Shown one piece after another: positions 25,030 to 34,378 of a stretch of 64,000 bases of DNA (the stretch's first letter is position 1; the number at the start of each line of letters is the position of its first letter). This DNA is from Pedobacter steynii (GTDB taxonomy: Bacteria; Bacteroidota; Bacteroidia; Sphingobacteriales; Sphingobacteriaceae): contig NZ_FNGY01000001.1 of the NCBI RefSeq assembly GCF_900103665.1, positions 978,445-1,042,444 of the forward strand. The letters run 5' to 3'. The notes beneath the pieces were generated by a model. That model made no database searches. It was not told where the DNA came from and was given only the letters and a program-made list of their open reading frames with translations. Made by a program: the position numbers and the translations under genes.

Positions 25030-27508
25030 CGTCAGCGTCAAATTTACGAAGTAATTTGGTTGCCATCAGGTCCATCATATCCGGTTCATCAGTTATATCA
25101 GCAGTAACACTAGCTGAATCAACAGCAGTTTTAAAGGTCTTACTGAAACCAGATTTGTTGTCATTATCGGCGTTTTTTACATTACTCAAAGAAGTCTTCA
25201 GGCTATCATTTTGCTTCAACTGGTTAATGTCGCCGGTAAATGTTAACATATTCAATAAACCCGCTTTAAAGTCAGCTTCACCTGGAGCAAGATTGCTGAA
25301 AAATGTTTTGTGAATACCTTTAGCTGGTTGCGTGATGATCTGAACTGCCAGGTTGTTCATGGTTTCAGTATCGAGTTGATGCAATGCCAGGGCTCCGGCT
25401 TCCCTGATTTTAAAACTTTTCCCCTTCAATACCACATTTTTAAGCAAATCAACAGATGCCTGGTCTTTGCCCATTGCTTTTAACGCGGCGATTTTCACTT
25501 CTTCATTGTTGTCTTGCTCGAAAGCTTTTAAGAAAAGATCCGTGTGTTGTGGTTTAGGGTTTTGTGCGAGGAAGGCAATTGCATCTTTTTTGGGCATTAA
25601 AGCGTTTTCTTCCTTACTTAAATCTTCCACCAAAAATTCCTGGACTGCTTCATCTTGATTCGCAGATAAGATCTCTATAGATTGGGACCGAAGCAATGGG
25701 CTATCGCTTTTCATAAGCCCTCTTAATGTGTTGAAAAATTCTGGTTGCCTGGATGGGAAATGCAAGTTTGACCGTTTGGCATTTGAAACCGCGTGTATCA
25801 GCTCAGACCTCAATGTTTCAGGTTCCGAACCATCTTTTAGTACCGTTAAACCGGTGTCAAGAAATTGTTCATTTGTTTTATCCGCAAGTCGTATGGATTG
25901 GATCCTGATTTGTTCAGCTTCACTCTGATCTTTAATGATGTTGAGTAGCGCATTGAACTCATCCAATTCTTCTATACGTGCGTTTGAGGCTGCGGAGAGC
26001 CGTTCTTCCAGCGGAAGACCGGAATTTAAAAACACTTTATTGTGTTCTTCAAAAGCAGCGGCAATTTGAACTTCAGGAGTAATAGGGTTATGATCAAAAT
26101 AAGGAATTTCATCATAGTCAAAGCCCAATGTAATTCCTGCATTTAGCCGGCCCTGATAATCGATCATACTCTCTAATGTCGGAGAGATGCCAGGGGCATT
26201 TGTGGCTATTGAGCTTGGGAATTTTATATTGATCTGAGGTACGATACCTGGGGGGACGTTTTGAAAATTCCATCTTCTGGCTGGCCGGATGGGCGCATTG
26301 TCCATATCCCAGGGCCAGAGTGTATCTTTTAGGAAATTTCCTTTGTCCCTATTTCTGGGAGCTCTTGATGGACCTGTATGGCCGGGATGTTTTCCCTGAT
26401 AAGGATAGGTATCAGGATCTGTTGGGGAAAATCGGTTATATTTTCTTTGCCAAAGTGCCCATAAACGATCTACATTCCCATGCATCATAAAAAATAATGG
26501 GTCTACCGGATCCTTTCCAGGATCGGCAACATGTCCGGAAAATGCGCTATGAGCTTCATTGTGAGATCTAGTTTCCTCGTGATAGGCCCATCCTTTGAAT
26601 TTCTCAGAAGAAATATTAATGCCTTCCGAATATGGATTTGACACAGTAAAGCTCTTCAGAATATCCTTCTGATCATAAATTTCATTAGTAGTCTTTCCAT
26701 TTGCTGGATTTTGCCCCCAGTAGCCTCGTACCAGGTCTCCCCAAACGGTTTTATAGGAATATAGGGGATTGGCTTTGTTGAAAGCAGGTACTGATGGCCC
26801 CGTTGTTTCTACGCTTTGTTCAGTTTTCCCAATAAAATATTCATTGAATACATTTTCGGCCTTTTTATCGAATCTCCAGTATGGTACGGTAACGGTTGCA
26901 TCAACTTCTTGTAGCTCCCGTTCAAGATGACTTAAAAATGCACGATGCCAGGGGTGAAATGAAGTTCTTTGATGAATTTCCTGCATGGCATCGTAGGTGT
27001 GCATCAACACGATCTCATCGATTAAGCTATTTGGTTTTTGGGTAAAGTTGGCTCCCGGATAAGTTTTCTTTGGCGGTCGCTTGCCTAACGCTACAAAACT
27101 GGAAAGGAAAGCTTCTATTTCATTAGGCTTAAGATTATTCGCGTTTTTCCGGACGCGCACCATTATTTTTGTAGTCAGGGTTGGCACTTGGTTACTTTTG
27201 TTTTCAATCTTTAAAAAGGTGTCTTTTTTGCCTACGCTGGCATGCGGATATTTACCTGCTACGTAAAAACTAATCTCGCTTTTTGTTTGAAAATCATGTT
27301 CAATTTTATCAACTGGTTCAGAAGATGTCTTATTGCTATTATAAAGCGAAATTTGTCCATCAAGGTTATCGTTGCCTGCCGTGATCAATACCGGCATAGG
27401 CGACTGGCCAGTATAGTCGCTAATTGTAAGTGTACATTTTACAGGTGTCCAGCCGACATAGGCGGCTGTGGGAGACTCTGATCCGTTGATTTTTAATATA
27501 AATTTCAT
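25016..27508 (-). CDS. tyrosinase (type 3 copper enzyme) with C-terminal HEAT-like repeats
   Basis: 830 residues. The CuA site shows MHTYDAMQEIHQRTSFHPWHRAFL (His170, 179, 185, 188) and the CuB site SHNEAHSAFSGH with DPLFFMMHGNVDRLWALW (His316, 320, 343), the full set for a binuclear copper centre that oxidises phenols to quinones. The N-terminal ~120 residues form a beta domain. Residues from about 500 on are helical repeats with regular spacing (EVKIAALKAMGKDQASVDLLKNVV, SFKIREAGALALHQL), unusual for a tyrosinase, and echoed in the partner's N-terminus. No signal peptide is visible. A melanin-like or cross-linking role is possible. Confidence 0.85.
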   Translation of the reverse strand: MKFILKINGSESPTAAYVGWTPVKCTLTISDYTGQSPMPVLITAGNDNLDGQISLYNSNKTSSEPVDKIEHDFQTKSEISFYVAGKYPHASVGKKDTFLKIENKSNQVPTLTTKIMVRVRKNANNLKPNEIEAFLSSFVALGKRPPKKTYPGANFTQKPNSLIDEIVLMHTYDAMQEIHQRTSFHPWHRAFLSHLERELQEVDATVTVPYWRFDKKAENVFNEYFIGKTEQSVETTGPSVPAFNKANPLYSYKTVWGDLVRGYWGQNPANGKTTNEIYDQKDILKSFTVSNPYSEGINISSEKFKGWAYHEETRSHNEAHSAFSGHVADPGKDPVDPLFFMMHGNVDRLWALWQRKYNRFSPTDPDTYPYQGKHPGHTGPSRAPRNRDKGNFLKDTLWPWDMDNAPIRPARRWNFQNVPPGIVPQINIKFPSSIATNAPGISPTLESMIDYQGRLNAGITLGFDYDEIPYFDHNPITPEVQIAAAFEEHNKVFLNSGLPLEERLSAASNARIEELDEFNALLNIIKDQSEAEQIRIQSIRLADKTNEQFLDTGLTVLKDGSEPETLRSELIHAVSNAKRSNLHFPSRQPEFFNTLRGLMKSDSPLLRSQSIEILSANQDEAVQEFLVEDLSKEENALMPKKDAIAFLAQNPKPQHTDLFLKAFEQDNNEEVKIAALKAMGKDQASVDLLKNVVLKGKSFKIREAGALALHQLDTETMNNLAVQIITQPAKGIHKTFFSNLAPGEADFKAGLLNMLTFTGDINQLKQNDSLKTSLSNVKNADNDNKSGFSKTFKTAVDSASVTADITDEPDMMDLMATKLLRKFDADDEVE

Positions 27509-27602
27509 CGCTATATGATTTGATTTGTGTTAACTCATAAAGTCAACGATTAGTAATTCTGTTGTCAGTGCTGCGTTCAGTCAGAATACAGCATACTTAT
27601 CT

Positions 27603-27863
27603 TTAAGAAGTATATCTCAGCCATGATTTATAACCATAGTTAGTTTTATTTTTATTTGGCTGGACAGGGTAGAAAAATGCAATGGATGCTGTGTTGTCCG
27701 TTATATCGACTTTTATTAGGAAATTAATATCGAATGGATATCCGGTGTTCAGAATGCTGTTTGAACTGAGGTTGATGGGGATTTCTTCAATTTTTTCCGT
27801 TTGCGCATAACTATGCACTTGGATACAAACTACCAAACCCAGCAAGAGTAGAAGTTTTTTCAT
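27603..27863 (-). CDS. small secreted hypothetical protein, 86 aa
   Basis: Signal peptide MKKLLLLLGLVVCIQVHSYAQ followed by about 65 residues of beta-rich sequence (INLSSNSILNTGYPFDINFLIKVDITDNTASIAFFYPVQ). It is upstream of the tyrosinase gene on the same strand, 95 bp away. No family recognised. The short mature part suggests a single beta sandwich or a truncated gene. Confidence 0.55.
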   Translation of the reverse strand: MKKLLLLLGLVVCIQVHSYAQTEKIEEIPINLSSNSILNTGYPFDINFLIKVDITDNTASIAFFYPVQPNKNKTNYGYKSWLRYTS

Positions 27864-28192
27864 TTGAGAGCGAGCTAATTTAGTTACAGCAAGTTAGGGA
27901 ATTAGAAATGATGTTTCCAAATAAACTGGCGTAAATTTTTAATTGTCAGTATGATACATTCAGAAGGTGCTGGAATTACGCACCTTATAATAGTGCAGGA
28001 TTCATTAACTTATAAGATGTAAAAAGGCAACAGATCTTTGTGAACTTAGGGTGATGATTCAATAGCTGCAGTTGGACGTCTAATAATTTAATGGGATTGT
28101 ATCGGTCTTTAAATTAGGGTTAAATTTTTTATATCCTTAAAACTTTCATTGTATATTTGAGCTAGGTGCCACCAAATTAACTGTCTCTTTCA
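27864..28192. promoter_or_regulatory. divergent intergenic region with inverted repeat
   Basis: This region between the small secreted protein gene and the nitrilase-SMC operon has no ORF. The inverted repeat AAGGTGC-N9-GCACCTT at 27964-27986 is the one clear structure and could be an operator or a stem-loop. The island palindrome TACGG-N4-CCGTA is absent here. Confidence 0.45.
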
Positions 28193-29947
28193 ATGGGTGT
28201 TAAATACGACTTTATCGATAAAATACTTGAACAACACCAACTGGCTATGCCAGATTTAAAGGTCTTAAGGCCCGATTACGAACATTATAAAACATTTTTA
28301 TATCAGCATAGCGGAAAGGTCGTTGCCAATGTAGAAGGAATACCATCGGTAAAGAATGCAAATTCTAAACTTGCTGCTGACAAGCATCTGGCATTTTTTC
28401 AGCATGCGGGTAGGGAAACGTTCGACTTGTTAGTCACTCCGGAATACTCTTGTCCACTGTCCGCAGTTCATGACTTTGTTAAATCAGCGGATTTTGATCA
28501 TCCAGGCAGCCTGATGGTTATCGGATGTGAATCCTCGACTTTAAATGAACTTGAAAATTTCAGCAATGATTTGAATTCAGACTCTTTGGTCGTTTTGATG
28601 GAGTCGGACGTGTTCGCATCGAAGGAAAATAAGTTTGTCGATCCTGTCGCCTATGTGTTTGTTACTAAAAAAGCCGGGCAGGATAAATATATCCGGGTTG
28701 TTTTATTTCAATTTAAAACTTACCCAATGGGAGCGACCCCAATTGAGAATGAATTTATGGCGTTTGGTACCAAACGGTATATTTTTCGTAACGATGAGGA
28801 GTCAATTTATTTGGCCACGATTATATGCTCGGAAGGATTGAATATTGATCTGGAAACTGACTTACGGCAGTTTATTGATAAACCCTATCTGTTATTACAT
28901 CCTCAGCTTAACCTCTCCCCAAGGACAGCAAATCTAAAACAGTATCGAACTAATTTTTTTAACAACTGCGCGCAGGATACCAGCGTGGAAATACTTTGTT
29001 ACAACTGGGCAAAAGATAGTGCCATTGATGGCGAAGTGCTGACTTACGCCCATTCTGCTATTTACACTAAAACCAGGAAGATTTTGATTGATGATCATAG
29101 GATCAACAGGAATGACAAACTGGGGCTTTATTATAACAATTGGAAAAACGCGAAGTCCAGTATTCTGATTTTTGACGAAAACGAAGCGGTCTTTTGCTTT
29201 TTAAATTCAAAGGTTTCCAAACGACGGTTAAATGTTCAAAATCAAGCTCGTTACGGGCCAAAAATGCTTGAACGCCTGGTGTGGGAAGGTAAATGGGTGG
29301 TCGTCGATAATACTTTGAACCAATCACTGGTGGAATATTGTCGTAAAATGGGGGGAGATTTCGAGTATTTCTTTAACGAAAATATGAGTTTTATCAACCG
29401 GGAAAGGCTGTTGAGTATCACTGTTGGAGAAATTTCGGGCAAGGAATGGGTATCACCTGACAAGAACGAATTCTTTAAGATTTCAGATGACGAATATTCA
29501 CGTAGAATCAACTTTTTTCAGGATCCAGATACGAAAGATTTGAAAATTGGCTGGTTAAATAAATATGCGACGTTTTCGACCAGCCTGATCAAAAACGTTG
29601 ATTGGATGCCTAGAAATGGGTTTTTTCAGGATCTGATCAGCGATTGTAAAATTCATTACAGTTCTCCCAATTACAATTATAATGTAGTTGGGGTAAACGG
29701 GCTTCCGGCATGTATTGTATATGCAGGGGTCACTGACCCCTCAAAGGTGGAAGAATTACGTGCACTGATGCTTAAATCTCATCCGGATGACAATACCTTT
29801 CCTAACAGATTGCTGATCGTTTATCATTACTTCGGCGATAGAGAGGTCGATCCCAAGCCGCCAGTTCCTAATTTTTCACCCACAGCGCCTAGTTTCTCAA
29901 CCAATAATAACGACAATCCAACGGCAATTAACAGAACAAAAGAATGA
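28193..29947 (+). CDS. nitrilase-fold (carbon-nitrogen hydrolase-like) protein, candidate defence effector
   Basis: 584 residues. The first ~290 residues follow the nitrilase layout: FDLLVTPEYSCPL (Glu84), VVLFQFKTYPMG (Lys175) and LATIICSEGLNID (Cys212), giving a Glu-Lys-Cys triad in the right order, then PYLLLHPQLNLSP. The C-terminal half is unassigned. Such enzymes hydrolyse nitriles, amides or act as NAD-type amidases; a nitrilase domain is also fused to reverse transcriptase in DRT type 1 defence systems. It overlaps the SMC-like gene by 4 nt (ATGA). A substrate-depleting or nucleotide-modifying effector triggered by the SMC partner is inference. Spacing between the triad residues is longer than in classical nitrilases. 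Confidence 0.7.
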   Translation: MGVKYDFIDKILEQHQLAMPDLKVLRPDYEHYKTFLYQHSGKVVANVEGIPSVKNANSKLAADKHLAFFQHAGRETFDLLVTPEYSCPLSAVHDFVKSADFDHPGSLMVIGCESSTLNELENFSNDLNSDSLVVLMESDVFASKENKFVDPVAYVFVTKKAGQDKYIRVVLFQFKTYPMGATPIENEFMAFGTKRYIFRNDEESIYLATIICSEGLNIDLETDLRQFIDKPYLLLHPQLNLSPRTANLKQYRTNFFNNCAQDTSVEILCYNWAKDSAIDGEVLTYAHSAIYTKTRKILIDDHRINRNDKLGLYYNNWKNAKSSILIFDENEAVFCFLNSKVSKRRLNVQNQARYGPKMLERLVWEGKWVVVDNTLNQSLVEYCRKMGGDFEYFFNENMSFINRERLLSITVGEISGKEWVSPDKNEFFKISDDEYSRRINFFQDPDTKDLKIGWLNKYATFSTSLIKNVDWMPRNGFFQDLISDCKIHYSSPNYNYNVVGVNGLPACIVYAGVTDPSKVEELRALMLKSHPDDNTFPNRLLIVYHYFGDREVDPKPPVPNFSPTAPSFSTNNNDNPTAINRTKE

Positions 29948-32900
29948 TGACTATCGAAGAACTCATAAGACAGCTTGAAAAATACTATCAGTCCATTGAG
30001 CCGATAACTGATAAAGTTGTCAAAGCTTCCCGGTTTTATATGGACATTCCTTATCAAACATTTTATTTTGATTTGTCGGGTTCAATCACACCGGAAAACC
30101 TGGGAGCTTATTTAAAAAGTACGATTACCGATGATTATTTTGCCAAACCAGGTGCGATACAATGGAATTATTACGTCGTATTTTTAGTGGAACATGAAAT
30201 TGAGGCGGAGGATAGATTTGCCATTGAATCTGATCTTGACTTTGCACGCAAATTTGTTCTGCATCAAGAAGCTTTGGCGGACTGGCTTAAGCGGTCTTAT
30301 GAGGTAGGCAATACTTCGGGCTCACAAATTATAGATAAGAGTTTAGCTGAAATCTGGGAAGCAAAACTTGGAACACATGGACTGGACTTTTTAGTGGAGA
30401 GATCGTTGCCTGTCAGTTCGGGAGTTGAAATAATTATTTCCGGTGATTTTCCCGAAACCTCTGATAAAAGCAACAACAATGATTGGGTTGAGGACCATGA
30501 TGTACATATGGGGGAGATCCAGGAGTTGAAAACAATAAGATACCGGGAATACCCGAAGTCGGATGCGCCGTTTAGTTTTGGCAAGGTTAATCTGATCAAT
30601 GGAGCAAATGGTCATGGAAAGACTTCACTCCTGGAAGCTATCGAATATTTTTATACCGGCGATAATTTCAGAAGCGATGGGACCGTTTTAAAAAAAGACT
30701 ATCAGATCGGGGCGAAGTTAGCGGGGGAGGCTGATTATCGTGTTTCTAAAAATGATTTGACCATTTTTGACCAAAGAGACCGTGTTTGGTACAATAGTGC
30801 TAGAGGTCGTTCTGATACTGCACTTGTTTCAAATTTTAACAGGTTCAATTTTTACAATACAGATGCTTCCTTCCGGTTGACGTTAAACAAAGATGAACTG
30901 GATGTCGAAAATGCATTCCGTGATCTTGCCCTGGGTGAAGAAATCAATCAGGTGAAAAATCACATTGAAGCTTACCGGGAAGAATTAAAGGATGTATGGG
31001 AATCAAAAAAGCAATTGCGCATTGATTACCTAAAAGATATTGATGAAGCTGGGGATACGTTAAACCAGCTCGCCCGCTCAAGGGATGGTTTTTCTGTATT
31101 GTTTGCTGAATTGACTGATCTGCTTTCTAAGAGTAGTGTTACTATTCCTTCTTACAACGCAGAATCACCTAATTTGGAGGAGATCAGACAACATTTAAAA
31201 GAATTCAATACACATCTTAAAAATTTATTAAGAGATGTAGATTGGCTGTCGGAAGTAACCTTAAGAACAGTTACAGAAGAATATAAAGCATTAAATGCTA
31301 CTTACGTTGCTTATAAAAAAATCAACAGTGAGGTTGAGGACATGCAGACGAAGAAGATTAATGCTGAAGCAGCTAAGCAGCTGGCATTACAAAAAATTAA
31401 CCTACTCAAGAGCTTACGGGGTTACATAAAGGATGGAGTGACCGAGACAGACCCAGAGTACAAAACTTATTTAGAGCTAACCGACAAAAAAAAGAACTCT
31501 TTTGCGGCTTACTTTAATATGAGAAAACATTACGAATCCAGGTATGCGAAACTTCAGCTAACCATACCAGAATATATAGATCGATCACAATTTCAGCAAC
31601 GAGATCTGAAAAGTTCGCAAACTGTGGCCAGGATATCTACAGCTCGAGCACGCGAACATCTGGCAGAGGTGCAAAAAATAACTTCCACTATTTCTGATTG
31701 TGGAATTGAGTATCTTAAAATAGAGCCTGATGCTTGTATATGTCCGCTCTGTAAGACCAATTTTGAATCATTTGAAAAACTAAAAGGTAGTATCGAATTA
31801 GATTTTAAGCTCCTAAACGAGCGCGAAAATTTTGTTAATATATTAAAAGAAGAACAAAAAATAGACCGGGAACTTCAGGATTTATCTTATGATTTTGACA
31901 GGATTCTGTCTTTGAAAAGTACTGCCGGTTGGCGAGAATATAGTTTAGATCTGCAAACCGACACAATTGCGCACATTATTCAGGTGATCTATGATCGGAT
32001 TGGAGAGGAACTTAGCGAAAGTGAATCTTCCATAAAAAAAATTAATAAGTTTATTCAGTGGGGGGAGAGACGAAAGTCTGATCTATTTCAGCTTGGAATG
32101 GTGTTAAGGCAGCTGAAGGCCTATTTTTCAGCGGAAATCACAGAATCTGCTGAAGAAATCGAAAATACTATTTTACAATTGGAAAAGGATGTGAGAGATT
32201 TCAATGAAGAAATCGGGAAGCACACGTTAGAAATTTATAGTTTGTCTGCTCAACGTTATGGGGTGTTAGATGAGTTTGTACCAATTGAATCAGGGAAGTA
32301 TGACTATATAGAAAAACTGCTTTTTGAGCGTACTGAAAGCCTAAATCATTATGCTGAAAATATCATTCACTACAAATATATAGTGTATGATCCTTACAGG
32401 CACGCGCTAGATGTCTCAGGGGAAACGGAGCATCTATATGAGCTTGTAGATCAGTTGTTTTATGACTTGACATTAAATGAAAGAAGTACCAGCTTGTCTC
32501 AACAGGCGATGGAAACCATCGAGGATCGAAATGGCCTGTTAAAATTGCTTATGTCGGAGATTGACCGCCTGGAGAATGCATTAGGAGTTATTGACTCGCT
32601 TTATAAGCAATACAGTGAGGAAGACTATTTTAATAATTTTCTGCTCGCTAATAAAGAGCAAATAAAAGCTATATTTCTTACCATTCATGCGCCTAAGGAA
32701 TTTACAGACATTTTAATTAGCGAGGGCAAAATTCGACTGCTAAAAACGAATGGTGAGATCAGCGATCTTTTTACGATCAGTACCGGGCAACGATCAGCAC
32801 TGGCATTGGCGGTATTTCTAACGCTTAATAGCAAAGTTAAAAAGGGACCACAGTTAATTATATTTGACGATCCCCTTGCTTTTACTGATGATCTTAATAT

Positions 32901-33057
32901 TTTGTCTTTCCTCGATTATCTCCGGGAAATAATTTCGAGTAGCTCCGGTGGAAAGCAACTTTTCTTTGCTACTGCAAATGATAATCTCGCATTTCTTTTT
33001 AAAAAGAAATTTGATATGTTCAAGGATGGATGTAAGGATATTGTTCTTAAGCGATGA
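29944..33057 (+). CDS. SMC/Rad50-like ATPase with zinc hook and extra N-terminal domain
   Basis: 1037 residues. Walker A is LINGANGHGKTSLLEAIEYF (Gly220-Ser228); the signature ISTGQRSALALAVFL lies near 940 and Walker B LIIFDDPLAF near 970. Two long coiled-coil arms flank a zinc-hook-like CICPLCKTNF at about 597. The first ~180 residues are an appended alpha/beta domain (ASRFYMDIPYQTFYFDLSGS, WNYYVVFLVEHEIEAEDRF) that I cannot assign. Such ATPases are DNA sensors in defence systems such as Lamassu, Gabija-type or ABC-3C. Translationally coupled to the nitrilase-fold gene. A Lamassu variant cannot be excluded. Confidence 0.8.
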   Translation: MMTIEELIRQLEKYYQSIEPITDKVVKASRFYMDIPYQTFYFDLSGSITPENLGAYLKSTITDDYFAKPGAIQWNYYVVFLVEHEIEAEDRFAIESDLDFARKFVLHQEALADWLKRSYEVGNTSGSQIIDKSLAEIWEAKLGTHGLDFLVERSLPVSSGVEIIISGDFPETSDKSNNNDWVEDHDVHMGEIQELKTIRYREYPKSDAPFSFGKVNLINGANGHGKTSLLEAIEYFYTGDNFRSDGTVLKKDYQIGAKLAGEADYRVSKNDLTIFDQRDRVWYNSARGRSDTALVSNFNRFNFYNTDASFRLTLNKDELDVENAFRDLALGEEINQVKNHIEAYREELKDVWESKKQLRIDYLKDIDEAGDTLNQLARSRDGFSVLFAELTDLLSKSSVTIPSYNAESPNLEEIRQHLKEFNTHLKNLLRDVDWLSEVTLRTVTEEYKALNATYVAYKKINSEVEDMQTKKINAEAAKQLALQKINLLKSLRGYIKDGVTETDPEYKTYLELTDKKKNSFAAYFNMRKHYESRYAKLQLTIPEYIDRSQFQQRDLKSSQTVARISTARAREHLAEVQKITSTISDCGIEYLKIEPDACICPLCKTNFESFEKLKGSIELDFKLLNERENFVNILKEEQKIDRELQDLSYDFDRILSLKSTAGWREYSLDLQTDTIAHIIQVIYDRIGEELSESESSIKKINKFIQWGERRKSDLFQLGMVLRQLKAYFSAEITESAEEIENTILQLEKDVRDFNEEIGKHTLEIYSLSAQRYGVLDEFVPIESGKYDYIEKLLFERTESLNHYAENIIHYKYIVYDPYRHALDVSGETEHLYELVDQLFYDLTLNERSTSLSQQAMETIEDRNGLLKLLMSEIDRLENALGVIDSLYKQYSEEDYFNNFLLANKEQIKAIFLTIHAPKEFTDILISEGKIRLLKTNGEISDLFTISTGQRSALALAVFLTLNSKVKKGPQLIIFDDPLAFTDDLNILSFLDYLREIISSSSGGKQLFFATANDNLAFLFKKKFDMFKDGCKDIVLKR

Positions 33058-33142
33058 GCTTTGGCTAGGTTTTTCGATGGTATTCATCGATGTGTGATTC
33101 CATGTAAGTCACTTTCTTTCATTTTCTAAATAAAAATCCATT

Positions 33143-33156
33143 TACGGTTTCCCGGA
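33143..33156. promoter_or_regulatory. one-mismatch copy of the island palindrome
   Basis: TACGG-TTTC-CCGGA matches TACGG-N4-CCGTA at nine of ten fixed positions. It lies between the SMC gene end and the 33290 gene, 134 bp upstream of that start, and so in the promoter region of the GmrSD unit. Confidence 0.5.
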
Positions 33157-33289
33157 TTTATAACTGGCTAGTTGTGTCTAATTTAGTTCCAATCAAATAA
33201 CTTCATCTTTAATAGATAATCATAAATTAAGTCCCAATGAATCACGTTGTGGCTTTACTGGAAAATGAATTAATAAAACAATATAAATT

Positions 33290-34090
33290 ATGGCATTACT
33301 AGACCACAACGGGGAAAGTGAATTTCCCTTCGCAAAAAACAAAGTTTTTGATGCATTGTGCATCGCTATTCCATCTATTTCAGGACTTAAGGTTGAAAGT
33401 GCAGATCGAATGATTGGACGTATTCTTGTAAAAGGGGGGGGTAGCCTGGCTTCCTGGGGTGAGAATATTCCTATTCAGTTGATTGAGATAAGTGAGAATA
33501 AAACGCGAATTCAGATAACCTCCACTCCTAAAACTGGGATCATGATGGGCGGGGCATTTGATATGGGGAAAAATAGGAAGAATATTGAAAATATATTGAA
33601 TGCTACTTCCAGTGTGCTATCCAATGGACAAGAACGCAATTTGAATCTGACTCATTGGCCGCAACAGTTTATTATACCAAAAAAGAAATTGACATTTGGT
33701 AAAGTTGTGTTATATGGATTTTTAGGGTTTATTGGAATAGGTGTATTATCTGCAATGTTTGGAAAAGAAAAAGCCATCCCTACGGAAAGGATTGCAACAG
33801 AACAGGCAGAGACATCTGTAGATACTACTCCTGCAGAAGATAATGTTAAAGTAGACAGCGAAGAAGAGGAGGTTCTGGCAAAGTTGAAAGCAAAAGCAAG
33901 AGAAGACTGGCCTGATGATTATAGTACTCAGGAATATTGGGTAAATACAGAGTTGGAAGATTACAAGTACATGAAAGAGGTGCCAGATGGATCATTAAAG
34001 TCTAAAGCTCAGCGGGATTGGCCTTTAGATTTCTCGACTCAAAAATATTGGTATAGTGAACAGATAGAAGCACAGGAGCGGATGAAATAA
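33290..34090 (+). CDS. membrane-anchored hypothetical protein with C-terminal sequence repeat
   Basis: 266 residues. The N-terminal ~130 residues form a beta-rich domain (SEFPFAKNKVFDALCIAIPSISGLKVESADRMIGRILVKGG, then TRIQITSTPKTGIMMGGAFD). One membrane helix follows (VVLYGFLGFIGIGVLSAMF, about 143-161) and then an acidic linker. The C-terminus carries two copies of a 'KA(R/Q)xDWPxDxSTQxYWxxxxxE' unit (about 196-217 and 240-261), a pattern also seen after SHOCT-type membrane proteins. It could position partners at the membrane. It is the first gene after the degenerate palindrome and probably shares a transcript with the DUF262 gene 288 bp downstream. Confidence 0.6.
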   Translation: MALLDHNGESEFPFAKNKVFDALCIAIPSISGLKVESADRMIGRILVKGGGSLASWGENIPIQLIEISENKTRIQITSTPKTGIMMGGAFDMGKNRKNIENILNATSSVLSNGQERNLNLTHWPQQFIIPKKKLTFGKVVLYGFLGFIGIGVLSAMFGKEKAIPTERIATEQAETSVDTTPAEDNVKVDSEEEEVLAKLKAKAREDWPDDYSTQEYWVNTELEDYKYMKEVPDGSLKSKAQRDWPLDFSTQKYWYSEQIEAQERMK

Positions 34091-34378
34091 TATGCCGAAA
34101 GCAGTTGCAGGACTTGATTGTTGATCAAAAAAAGTACAGATGATATTTTATCAGTTATCAATTTGGAGAACGCAAAGATAAGACGAAATATAATCTCATA
34201 CATATTGCGAAGTCAACGGATCATTTTCGAACGGTCTCAGCAAGAGTTTTTACCTGGAGGTTTCATTAACTGTAATCTTCATTTTATATCGCGACATTTT
34301 TGTTTAGCACAGCTTGCTTTGAATTACATTGTTTTATATATTGACCCTTCTGATTTAAACGCTCAATTCAAAAATATT

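Noticed and set aside
34118..34378. N-terminal extension of the DUF262-DUF1524 protein from a TTG
   Set aside because: The 87 residues are not protein-like, and the family start (about 20 residues before IPDYQR) fits the ATG at 34379.
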